A DNA stretch of 64,000 nucleotides from Pseudarthrobacter sulfonivorans (GTDB lineage: Bacteria; Actinomycetota; Actinomycetes; Actinomycetales; Micrococcaceae), in the NCBI RefSeq assembly GCF_001484605.1, contig NZ_CP013747.1, positions 3,348,001 to 3,412,000 of the forward strand. Direction: 5' to 3'. Position numbers and translations under genes: made by a program. Shown here one piece after another: positions 33,728 through 41,407 of this stretch. Positions within the stretch are counted from its first letter, which is position 1. Each line of letters begins with the position of its first letter. A model generated the notes under the pieces. The model was not told the DNA's origin. It ran no database searches and worked only from the letters and a program-made list of their open reading frames with translations.

Positions 33728-33911
33728 GTAGCGAAGATGCCAGCTGCGCGCCCTCGGCGCGAGGGGTAGGTGCCGCTATGTGGAGAAGTCCTGGCGACGC
33801 GCTTGTCCGTTTCCGACCCGCACCTCCACGGGCGCACCCGGAATACGGACTGCGTCGTGGAATATCGGCCTCGAAAACGAATTTGCGCGTCACAGAACCG
33901 GAGAGGAACGC

Positions 33912-33946
33912 ACGACGTCGGCCCCCGGTTGGGTGCCGACGTCGAA
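33912..33946. terminator. Second copy of the ppsA-type hairpin
   Basis: CGACGTCGGCCCCC and GGGTGCCGACGTCG form a stem with one mismatch around GGTT, just downstream of the VOC gene on the minus strand. The 5' flank AACGCACGACGTCGGC is identical to that at 32651-32666. Confidence 0.7.
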
Positions 33947-33954
33947 CGTTAATG

Positions 33955-34356
33955 TCAGACCTGGTTGATGCGGATCATGTTGCCGGACGGGTCGCGGAAG
34001 GCGCAGTCGCGCGGGCCCCACGGCTGGACGATGGGTTCCTGGAGCACCTCGGCGCCGGACGCCCGGAGGGTTTCGAAGGTGGCGTCGAGATCGTCCGTGT
34101 TGAATACGAGCATGGGCATAACGCCCTTGGTGAGCAGCTCCTGGATGGCGTCCCCGTCGGCCTGGGAGCGGCCGGCGTGCGGAGGGCTGAGGACGATCTC
34201 GAGGTCGGGCTGGGCGGCACTGCCGAGTGTGACCCAGCGCTGTCCGTCCGAGCCGACGTCGTTCCGGACTTCCAGGCCAAGGGCGTCACGGTAGAAGGCG
34301 AGGGACTCATCGAGATCGTTGACAGTGACGTGTGCGTACTTCAATGAAATGTTCAT
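33955..34356 (-). CDS. VOC family protein (glyoxalase/bleomycin resistance fold)
   Basis: A 133-residue vicinal-oxygen-chelate protein with two beta-alpha-beta-beta-beta units. Landmarks are KYAHVTVNDLDESLAFYRDALGLEV and the C-terminal PWGPRDCAFRDPSGNMIRINQ. The metal-type His near the start and Glu-equivalent positions are present, though which residues bind metal cannot be settled by eye. ATG 34356 follows the AraC gene by 22 bp. The pairing suggests the enzyme's ligand induces it through the AraC regulator. Confidence 0.85.
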   Translation of the reverse strand: MNISLKYAHVTVNDLDESLAFYRDALGLEVRNDVGSDGQRWVTLGSAAQPDLEIVLSPPHAGRSQADGDAIQELLTKGVMPMLVFNTDDLDATFETLRASGAEVLQEPIVQPWGPRDCAFRDPSGNMIRINQV

Positions 34357-34378
34357 GTCTCCCACGCTAGGGGAGTGG

Positions 34379-34804
34379 CTATGAAGAGGCTTCTTCAATC
34401 CTGCTCGGTTTGCGCGAGGGCCGGGTGTGCTGCCGGGCGATGCACGTGGGCATTGCTTTCACGGCGTGGTGTTCGCGGGCCCGGTAGGCGCTGGGCGTTA
34501 TGCCGACGATCTCGGTGAACCGCGAGCTGAACGAACCCAGGGACGTGGAGCCCACTTCCATGCACGCGTCGGTCACGCTAACGCCGGCGCGCAGCAGCGC
34601 CATGGCACGTTCGATCCGCCGCGTCATGAGGTAGTTGTATGGCGTTTCGCCGTAGGCCGCCTTGAACTGGCGGGAGAAGTGCGCCGCTGACATAAGGGCG
34701 CCGGCGGCCATGGTGGGCACGTCCAGTGGCCGGGCGTACTCGCGGTCGATCAGGTCCCGGGCCCGGCGCAAATGGGCCAGGTTGGCCAGCTCCTGCGGTG
34801 TCAT
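34379..34804 (-). CDS. AraC-family transcriptional regulator (short form)
   Basis: A 141-residue protein with an AraC/XylS helix-turn-helix domain (residues 10-110, FSRQFKAAYGETPYNYLMTRRIERAMALL and the second HTH ending ITPSAYRA). There is no cupin or other sensor domain, so it may act with a separate input. The last 30 residues are basic. It lies 22 bp before the VOC gene in the same direction and likely controls it. Confidence 0.85.
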   Translation of the reverse strand: MTPQELANLAHLRRARDLIDREYARPLDVPTMAAGALMSAAHFSRQFKAAYGETPYNYLMTRRIERAMALLRAGVSVTDACMEVGSTSLGSFSSRFTEIVGITPSAYRAREHHAVKAMPTCIARQHTRPSRKPSRIEEASS

Positions 34805-34830
34805 GAGGCAAGTCTAGTAGCGCCCCACTC

Positions 34831-34955
34831 CCGGTGGTCGAGCCTGTCCGCCCGGTGATTGAGCTTGTCGAAATCCCGGCGATGCGGAAACGGCGTGGCG
34901 CTACGGAACCGGCCTGGCGATCGATTCGTGTCACGATGCAGCGTGGCGCTACGCA
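34831..34955. repeat. Cluster of interspersed repeats
   Basis: A partial CCGGTGGTCGAGCCTGTC (34831-34848) and a full CCGGTGATTGAGCTTGTCGAAATCCCGG-type copy (34852-34879) sit side by side, followed by TGGCGCTACG at 34896 and TGGCGCTACGCA at 34944-34955. The TGGCGCTACGCA box recurs at 32692-32703 and 38430-38441. The 215-bp gap holds no gene. Confidence 0.75.
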
Positions 34956-35019
34956 TATGCCGTGAAAATGCTCGGGCAGCCGTGCCAGACAGACAGCTGT
35001 GCATGGAGCATACTGAGGC

Positions 35020-35418
35020 ATGACTGACCGCGACGACTTCCTAGCCTGGGTAAAGTCCGCGCTTTACGAAGCGGAACTAGCCCTTCACAACGGCGATTCG
35101 GCCCCGCGCCGGGCAATCTGGTCACGTAACGAACCCGTGAGCATCCTGGGTGCGTGGCGCAACGCCTATGGCCAGCATGAGCTGGACGGGCTCTTCGCCG
35201 ACCTCGAGAAGAGTTTCTCCGACTGCACGTCGTACACGTTCGAACTGCAGGCGTATGACGTCTTGGATGACATGGCCTATACCGCCGGACTGGAGCAAAC
35301 CTCCGCCTCCGTCAACGGTCAGCCGCGAAGCTACACCTTGCGTGCCACGCAGGTGTATCGCCGCGAAGGCGGCGAATGGAAGGTGGCCCATCGGCATGCC
35401 GACACTGTTGTCGAGTGA
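35020..35418 (+). CDS. NTF2-like (SnoaL/DUF4440) protein
   Basis: A 132-residue single-domain protein with the cone-like NTF2 fold: a long first helix (FLAWVKSALYEAELALHNGD), NEPVSILGAW, and a final strand REGGEWKVAHRHADTV. Members bind small ligands or act as isomerases or stress proteins; no specific role is evident. It stands alone, upstream of the iron-box gene, with 200 bp between them. Confidence 0.8.
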   Translation: MTDRDDFLAWVKSALYEAELALHNGDSAPRRAIWSRNEPVSILGAWRNAYGQHELDGLFADLEKSFSDCTSYTFELQAYDVLDDMAYTAGLEQTSASVNGQPRSYTLRATQVYRREGGEWKVAHRHADTVVE

Positions 35419-35571
35419 CCGTGCCACGCGCGTCGCGTGAACCGGGTAGAGATCCGTTGCCGGGCGTCGAACCGCAGTTAGGCGCGGACAGGACGCGGCC
35501 CTTTACGCCAGAAGGTGGAGAAATAGGGTACATTTTGTTTTCTTAATTCACCAACGCCCGGTGTACTCTTC

Positions 35572-35590
35572 CAAGGTTAGGCTTCCCTAA
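35572..35590 (+). promoter_or_regulatory. DtxR/IdeR-type iron box
   Basis: CAAGGTTAGGCTTCCCTAA matches 15 of 19 positions of the DtxR/IdeR consensus TTAGGTTAGGCTAACCTAA, and TTAGG-CTTC-CCTAA inside it is a perfect palindrome. It lies 30 bases before the start of the adenylation-acyltransferase gene, just after a possible -10 (TACTCT). Iron-loaded DtxR would repress. The consensus is known; binding here is inferred. Confidence 0.7.
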
Positions 35591-35620
35591 ATCGCCGAAG
35601 ACACCTATGGACCACACGCT

Positions 35621-38143
35621 ATGAGCACCCAACTTGACCTTCAACGCCTGTCGCTTGCCTCGAACCTCGCGAGCAACGGTGACAGGACTGCCGTTGCCAC
35701 CAGCAATGGTGTCTTGACGTATCGGGAACTGGCCGACCGTGTTGAGGAGCTGGGCCGGCGACTCGGTACCGAACGACGCCTGGTGGCCCTGACGGCCGGT
35801 AACGATGTTGACTCGCTGGTGGGGTACTTGGCGGCCATGGCGGCCGGTCATCCGCTGATCCTCCTGCCCGCGGACAAGCCTGCTGCCCTGGAGTCCCTGG
35901 TCGCGGCCTATGATCCGGACGTTATCCTCAGTTCCGCGAACGGCCGGACAGTACTGGAGGAGCGACGGCCTGGCACCGGACACACCCTGCACCCGGACCT
36001 GGCCCTTCTGTTGAGCACCTCGGGTTCCACCGGGTCACCCAAGCTTGTGCGGCTGTCCTACGACAACCTCCAGGCGAACGCAGAGTCCATCGCGGAATAC
36101 CTCGGCATCACGGAGTACGACCGGGCAATGACCACGCTGCCCATGTCCTACTGCTATGGACTGTCAGTGATCAACAGCCACCTGCTGCGTGGTGCCAGCC
36201 TCGTCCTGACGGATCTGTCCGTGGTGGACCCCTGCTTCTGGGATCTGTTCCGCAGCGAGGGTGCCACATCGTTCGCAGCCGTTCCCTACACCTTCGAGTT
36301 GCTCGAGCGGGTGGGGTTCGCCGCGATGAATCTGCCCACGCTCAGGTATGTGACCCAGGCTGGCGGCAGGCTCGGCCCCGACCTGGTCCGGCGTTACGCC
36401 GGACTGGGCGCAAGGAGCGGCTGGGATCTCTTTGTGATGTACGGCCAGACGGAGGCCACCGCACGCATGGCATACCTCCCTCCCCGGCTGGCAGGTACGT
36501 CGCCGGGCGCCATCGGAATCCCTGTCCCCGGCGGCGCCTTCCGGATAGACCCGGTCCCTGGACTGGAGCATGGGGAGCTGGTCTATTCCGGACCCAACGT
36601 GATGCTGGGTTACGCACAGACGCCGGAGGACCTCGGCCTCGGGCGGACTGTGGATGAACTCCGCACCGGAGACCTGGCACGCCAGACCGCTGACGGACTG
36701 TACGAGGTAGTGGGAAGGCGCAGCCGGTTCGTCAAGATCGTCGGCCTCCGCGTCGACCTTGGACAGGTGGAACGGATCCTTGCCGACCTTGGTATTCAGG
36801 CCGCGAGTGCCGGCACGGACCAGGGACTCGTGGTCGCCGTCGAGGGTGAACACGACCCAGCGCTGCTGGGCAAGCTCCTCGCCCAGGGCATAGGCTTGCC
36901 ACGCGCTGCCCTGGAAGTCCATGCGGTCCGGGAGCTTCCGCGCCTGGCGTCCGGCAAGCTGGACTACCCGGCCGTCCTGGCCCTCGCCAAACCCACAGTT
37001 CAAGACGCGCCTTCCAGCGCGAACTCCGGAGCTAAGCCGCGGGACAGTGTGGTGCGCATCTTTGAAGACACGCTGGAGCTGGAAGACATTTCCGACGACG
37101 ACACGTTCGTTTCGCTGGGCGGGGACTCGCTTTCGTATGTGGCGGCGTCCGTGCGGCTTGAGCAGGCATTGGGACATTTGCCCCCGGATTGGCATATCAC
37201 CCCGGTGGGAGTGCTGGGGGCCCGCTTTGAACAGCCGCGGCCGCGGAAGCGCCGCCCCTTCGCCCGGCTTGAAACCAGCATTGTGCTGCGGGCGGTCTCC
37301 ATTTTCCTGATTGTCAGCACCCATATTGGATTCCTGCACTGGCAGGGTGCGGCCCACGTGCTCATGGCTGTTGCGGGGTTCAACTTCGCACGGTTCCAGC
37401 TGTCCGGGGAACGCATGCCGCGGCTGCGGAAGCAAGTGGCCAGCCTGGCCAGGGTGATCGTCCCCAGCATGGTCTTCATCGGCTTCGCCTACCTGATCAC
37501 CGACAGATACAGCCTGGCGAATATCGTCCTCCTGAACGCCATTATCGGACCCGAAGAGGTGACCACCCGGTCGCATTTCTGGTTCATCGAGGTGCTCGTC
37601 TACGTGTTGGTCAGCATGACGGCCCTGCTCGCCCTGCCCTGGGCAAGCCGTGCCGAAAAGCGCTTCCCGTTCCTTTTTCCGCTCGTGCTGCTCGCCGCCG
37701 GGCTGCTCACCCGCTATGAGCTTTTTGAGCCGGGAATTCCGCACACAACGCCCATATTCTGGCTTTTCGCGCTGGGATGGGCGGTTGCCCGGGCCCGCCA
37801 TATTCTTCAGCGAGGCGCCGTCAGTGTCGTTGCCGCTTTGACCATCCCGGGGTTCTTCGACAACCCCGCCCGTGAACTGACTGTCCTGGCCGGGATACTC
37901 CTGCTTCTCTGGCTGCCCAGCATTCCCGTCCCGGCCGGACTCCGGCGCCTCACCGTTCTGCTGGCCAGCGCGTCCCTGCACATCTATCTGGTGCATTGGC
38001 TGGTCTACCCGCTGCTGGTTGAGCTCAGTCCCGCCCTCGCCGTTGTGGCCTCATTGGCCGCAGGCTCCGCGTACTGGGCACTCTGCAGCCTGGCGCCAAC
38101 GGTCATCGGCCGCACCAAGAGGCGGATCCTATCCGCCCGGTGA
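35621..38143 (+). CDS. Adenylation-carrier-membrane acyltransferase fusion protein
   Basis: An 840-residue three-part protein. Residues 1-450 are an AMP-forming adenylation domain with the phosphate loop LLSTSGSTGSPKLV, YGQTEAT, and an A8-type region ELRTGDLARQ; the last core lysine is in LASGKLDYPAV. Residues ~465-545 are a peptidyl/acyl carrier with Ser503 in LGGDSLSYVAASV for phosphopantetheine. Residues ~560-835 are ten or so membrane helices of an acyltransferase-3 type, starting LRAVSIFLIVSTHIGF with its catalytic-type histidine. It would activate an acid or amino acid, load it and transfer it at the membrane. An iron box upstream suggests induction by iron starvation. Substrate unknown. 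Confidence 0.82.
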   Translation: MSTQLDLQRLSLASNLASNGDRTAVATSNGVLTYRELADRVEELGRRLGTERRLVALTAGNDVDSLVGYLAAMAAGHPLILLPADKPAALESLVAAYDPDVILSSANGRTVLEERRPGTGHTLHPDLALLLSTSGSTGSPKLVRLSYDNLQANAESIAEYLGITEYDRAMTTLPMSYCYGLSVINSHLLRGASLVLTDLSVVDPCFWDLFRSEGATSFAAVPYTFELLERVGFAAMNLPTLRYVTQAGGRLGPDLVRRYAGLGARSGWDLFVMYGQTEATARMAYLPPRLAGTSPGAIGIPVPGGAFRIDPVPGLEHGELVYSGPNVMLGYAQTPEDLGLGRTVDELRTGDLARQTADGLYEVVGRRSRFVKIVGLRVDLGQVERILADLGIQAASAGTDQGLVVAVEGEHDPALLGKLLAQGIGLPRAALEVHAVRELPRLASGKLDYPAVLALAKPTVQDAPSSANSGAKPRDSVVRIFEDTLELEDISDDDTFVSLGGDSLSYVAASVRLEQALGHLPPDWHITPVGVLGARFEQPRPRKRRPFARLETSIVLRAVSIFLIVSTHIGFLHWQGAAHVLMAVAGFNFARFQLSGERMPRLRKQVASLARVIVPSMVFIGFAYLITDRYSLANIVLLNAIIGPEEVTTRSHFWFIEVLVYVLVSMTALLALPWASRAEKRFPFLFPLVLLAAGLLTRYELFEPGIPHTTPIFWLFALGWAVARARHILQRGAVSVVAALTIPGFFDNPARELTVLAGILLLLWLPSIPVPAGLRRLTVLLASASLHIYLVHWLVYPLLVELSPALAVVASLAAGSAYWALCSLAPTVIGRTKRRILSAR

Positions 38144-38580
38144 GCCGGGTTACCCTCCTGCCCAGGTGCGCTCCAAAGACCACGGCAAAACCCGGGACAC
38201 ACCGGGCTATTGCGTGTCCCGGACGAAGGAAGTGGGGAGAAACGCCCGACGGCGGCAGGCGCCCCGCAGCCCGCGCCGGTTGGCTGCCCCTCTGGAGCCC
38301 TATCGGGCTGAGGCGCCGGGCGCTCAGCTGCGACATTTTATAGGCCTAAGTGTTAGAAATCGGCAAGGATTCTCGCATTTACGGACTCAGTACCTGCTGC
38401 CCGCCGGTCGTAGCGACGCGCAAACGGCCTGGCGCTACGCAAGCGCTTTGGGGACACAGAAATACGCGTGTCGCCAGAGCGGTTGTGCGTCCTGAGTGAA
38501 CATGCGCGTCGTCAGCACGCGAAGGCCTCGGTGGTCGAGCCTGTCAGTAATCCCGGTTCGACGGTCTCAACCACCGGGAA
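38144..38580. repeat. Gene-free gap with repeats
   Basis: A 437-bp stretch without a credible gene. It holds TGGCGCTACGCA (38430-38441), ATGCGCGTCGTC near 38500, and an inverted pair of the REP-like repeat: TCGGTGGTCGAGCCTGTC from 38529 and TTCGACGGTCTCAACCACCGGG to 38578. Several repeat families therefore meet here, next to a pseudogene. Confidence 0.7.
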
Positions 38581-38738
38581 TCAGCGGCAGATCGCGGCTC
38601 GGGCCGCCACGCGAGCGATCTCCAGGACCCGGGGATCCAACAACTTCCGTGTGCCGGTGTTCCCGTCGTAGATCCAGATCAGTTCCACTGAACGGACGAC
38701 GGCGGTGTCCCTGCCCTGGTGAAAGAGCTGCCGTTATG
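38581..38738 (-). pseudogene. Broken copy of the small unnamed family
   Basis: On the minus strand the frame ending at 38581 reads LFHQGRDTAVVRSVELIWIY then DGNTGTRKLLDPRVLEIARVA, closely like the protein at 28942-29157. Just upstream the codons for HNG are out of frame by one base (CATAACGGCAGCTC where CAT AAC GGC AAG CTC is expected). The whole N-terminal third is missing, replaced by the end of the GntR gene. It is a truncated and frameshifted relic. Confidence 0.8.
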
Positions 38739-38746
38739 CCCGGCTG

Positions 38747-39418
38747 TCAGTCGTCGGTGGGGAGAACTGAGGTAATTTCCGAGATGGGCCGAAGGTGCAG
38801 TTCGAGTAGTTGGAGTGCGGCGGCCGCATCGTGCTTCGAGAGGGCATCGACAATGGCTCGGTGTTGCTTGTTGATGATTTCCACCCGCTCTGGTCTGGCG
38901 GTCAGGGCTCGGACGGCGACTCGCTGCTGACGGGAGCGTAGGGTGTCATAGAGTTCCGTGAGAACCGTGTTGTCAGCCGCAGCAACCATGGCCCGGTGAA
39001 AGCGCCGGTCGAGGTAAGACACGGTGAACCAATCTAGAGCGTCGCCGGCCTCTTCCATCTGCTCAATCAGGCCAAACATCTCGACCGGCACTCTACGCTC
39101 TAGCGCGCACATAACACTGAGGGCGTGACCTTCAATGAGCAGGCGAGTCCGGTAGACCTCTTCCAGTTCGCGGGAGGTTACAGTCCGAACTTGTGCTCCC
39201 TTGCGCGGCAGCAAACTTATGAATCGCTCAGCCGCCAGTTGGTGGAAAGCTTCACGGACTGGCGTGCGGGAAACGCCAACAGCCTCACTAACCCACTGCT
39301 CATCCAAGAAGCGACCAGCTTCTATGCTGCCCCTGATGATTTCGTCACGCAGCCACTCGTACACGCGGATTCTAGCTGGTCCGGCCTGCGTGGGAGGAGG
39401 AACCTCGATGTCCGTCAT
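38747..39418 (-). CDS. GntR-family regulator (FCD subfamily)
   Basis: A 223-residue repressor with an N-terminal winged helix (residues ~15-80, GVSRTPVREAFHQLAAERFISLLPRKGAQV) and an FCD ligand-binding domain (residues ~90-215) with metal-site histidines in FHRAMVAAADN and the C-terminal ELHLRPI. ATG 39418 has AGAAGGTAACT upstream. It diverges from the aldolase-nitrilase-ABC operon and should control it, with the pathway substrate or an intermediate as ligand. Confidence 0.9.
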   Translation of the reverse strand: MTDIEVPPPTQAGPARIRVYEWLRDEIIRGSIEAGRFLDEQWVSEAVGVSRTPVREAFHQLAAERFISLLPRKGAQVRTVTSRELEEVYRTRLLIEGHALSVMCALERRVPVEMFGLIEQMEEAGDALDWFTVSYLDRRFHRAMVAAADNTVLTELYDTLRSRQQRVAVRALTARPERVEIINKQHRAIVDALSKHDAAAALQLLELHLRPISEITSVLPTDD

Positions 39419-39448
39419 AGTTACCTTCTCTTCGGTGGGCGAGCGTGT

Positions 39449-39587
39449 GTATATGCCTCGTATACTCAGCGTCACGCAAAACAGATCTTTCCTAAAGCAA
39501 TGCGTCGGCAAGCCTTACTAGGCTTCACCCGCGCCACGTTCACAGTGGCATTATTTTCGCCATATCTCAAGTATCCCTTGTGTATAC
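39449..39587. promoter_or_regulatory. GTATAC-type operator sites for the GntR regulator
   Basis: GTATA-TGCCTC-GTATAC (39449-39465) lies before the GntR gene and TGTATACG (39581-39588) before the aldolase gene. FCD-type GntR proteins often bind short palindromes around GTATAC or TGTACA. Two sites in a divergent region fit control of both directions. The assignment is inferred. Confidence 0.5.
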
Positions 39588-39663
39588 GTGACGGATATGT
39601 TCTTCTGTAGTGACCGCGGATGTGGCGCGGGACACGTCGGCTAGTTCTTATGAGGAGTAATCC

Positions 39664-40434
39664 ATGTATGCAGTTCCCCCCAACCGCCAGTTCGCCGTAT
39701 GGCTGTCCGACCCCAGTTTTGCGGCTGCCGAGATAGCTCGCGGCATTGGCTACGGGGCCGTTGTCTTGGACATAGAGCATGGCTCTTTCGACCTTGCTGA
39801 CCTTGAGCGCTTTATCCCCTTCCTTAAGTCCCTGGACTTGGATGTCATTGCAAAGGTTCTGGGTCCGGAGCGCGGCCCAATCCAGCAGGCGCTTGACTTC
39901 GGTGCCAATGCAGTGGTGATTCCCCACGTTGAGAATCTTGCCCATGCACGGGCAGTCACTGCTTTCGCCAAATTCCCGCCGCTGGGCGACCGGAGCTTCG
40001 CTGGTGGCCGGACCAGCTCTTACGGCGGATTTACTGACGAGTGGGTTGCTGAACAGGATGCCAAGACCCGCTGCTACCCGATGATTGAAGATGCGGGCGC
40101 ACTGGACGACGTCGAGGCCATCCTCGCCCTGGACACTGTTGACGGTGTGTTTGTCGGCCCGTCGGATCTCTCGTTGCGCCGAAACCGGGGTGCGTACTCG
40201 CGTAAGGAAGGCGATTTTGCTGACCTGGAGCGCGTAGCCAAGGCAGCGGCGGCTGCGGGCAAAGCCTGGGTCTTGCCGGCGTGGAGCCTTGAGGAAAAGG
40301 AATTCGCGCTTCGAAACGGTGCTGATCAGCTGGCTCTCATCATGCAGCACGGCGCCCTCATGACGGGTCTCTCCGCTCCGTTTGAGCAGGCCCGCACGCT
40401 TGCCGATTCGCGCTCGTCCCATGCGCACGTATAA
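39664..40434 (+). CDS. HpcH/HpaI aldolase / citrate lyase family protein
   Basis: A 256-residue class II (metal-dependent) aldolase-type TIM barrel. VLDIEHGSFDLADL near residue 35 holds the Asp-x-Glu-His motif, and PMIEDAGALDDVEAIL and FVGPSDLSLRRN (residues ~140-170) are the usual metal and substrate loops. Such enzymes cleave 2-keto-4-hydroxy acids to pyruvate plus an aldehyde. First gene of a six-gene run under the divergent GntR regulator; it probably does the last carbon-carbon cleavage. The exact substrate is not evident. Confidence 0.88.
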   Translation: MYAVPPNRQFAVWLSDPSFAAAEIARGIGYGAVVLDIEHGSFDLADLERFIPFLKSLDLDVIAKVLGPERGPIQQALDFGANAVVIPHVENLAHARAVTAFAKFPPLGDRSFAGGRTSSYGGFTDEWVAEQDAKTRCYPMIEDAGALDDVEAILALDTVDGVFVGPSDLSLRRNRGAYSRKEGDFADLERVAKAAAAAGKAWVLPAWSLEEKEFALRNGADQLALIMQHGALMTGLSAPFEQARTLADSRSSHAHV

Positions 40435-40496
40435 CGCAACAGAGCCTCCTCGACCTGCCTGATCGATCAAGTCCAAATAACTCAGAAGGAAAATTT

Positions 40497-41297
40497 ATGG
40501 TCAGCATCGCCGTAGCCCAGTTCGCTCCAGGTCTTGACAAGCTGCAGAACGAAAAAACCATTGTCGAACTCGTGAGGGAGGCCGCGCAGTTGGGCGCCCG
40601 TCTCGTCGTTCTACCCGAGTATGCGATGTTCACCGCACCGTCAATGGACCGTAGTTTCTTGGAGACAGCGGAAACACTATCAGGACCGTTCGTCACGAAT
40701 CTGGCGACTCTTGCCCGAGAACTGGATATCTTCGTCGTAGCCGGCCTCAATGAGGAACTGGAGGGCGGAGAGCAGATCTCAAACACCCTTGTAGCGCTCG
40801 GACCACAAGGCGACGTAGTCGCGGTGTATCGGAAACTGCATCTTTACGATGCCTTCGGCTACAAAGAATCTGATCTCGTGCGGCCTGGCGCGGTGGAAGA
40901 GCCAGAAACCTTCGAGGTTGATGGCTTCAGCTTCGGGATGCAGACGTGCTACGACCTTCGGTTCCCCGAGGTGACCCGGAGAATCGTAGACGCCGGCGCC
41001 CATGTTCTGCTTCTTCCCGCCGAGTGGGTGCCAGGTCCTCTTAAGGAAGATCACTGGACCACGCTGCTGCGTGCCAGAGCTATTGAAAACACTATCTACG
41101 TGGCAGCCGCCGATCAGTGCGCCCCCACCGGCGCAGGCAACAGCATGATCGTTGATCCCATGGGCGTCGTCCTGGCTTCATTGGGTGAGCAGACAGCCGT
41201 CGCCGTCGCAGACATCTCGGAGGAACGCCTGCGGGAAGTACGGCTGAAGAACCCAGCACTGGAACTTCGACGATTCAAAGTCGCAGCCAGCGACTGA
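40497..41297 (+). CDS. Nitrilase-superfamily carbon-nitrogen hydrolase (amidase)
   Basis: A 266-residue CN hydrolase with the full triad: Glu41 (VVLPEYAM), Lys113 (YRKLHLYD) and Cys151 (GMQTCYDLRFPE). The form is that of omega-amidase or N-carbamoyl hydrolase branches rather than true nitrilases. An AGAAGGA ribosome site precedes ATG 40497. Between the aldolase and the importer genes, it likely releases ammonia or an amine from the imported compound. Confidence 0.9.
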   Translation: MVSIAVAQFAPGLDKLQNEKTIVELVREAAQLGARLVVLPEYAMFTAPSMDRSFLETAETLSGPFVTNLATLARELDIFVVAGLNEELEGGEQISNTLVALGPQGDVVAVYRKLHLYDAFGYKESDLVRPGAVEEPETFEVDGFSFGMQTCYDLRFPEVTRRIVDAGAHVLLLPAEWVPGPLKEDHWTTLLRARAIENTIYVAAADQCAPTGAGNSMIVDPMGVVLASLGEQTAVAVADISEERLREVRLKNPALELRRFKVAASD

Positions 41298-41407
41298 CAC
41301 TCCTCGCCGTCGTCGCCCCCGTTTTCCAGCACCTTCGACACGGCCAAGTCCATCCCAACCGGAGCGAGTCCGGTTTCGAAAACCCCAAGTACATCCGGAG
41401 GCATACA

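Noticed and set aside
36164..37996. A 610-residue open frame antisense to the adenylation-acyltransferase gene
   Set aside because: The plus-strand protein has three clear domains; this one is a Gly/Gln/Arg-rich artefact.
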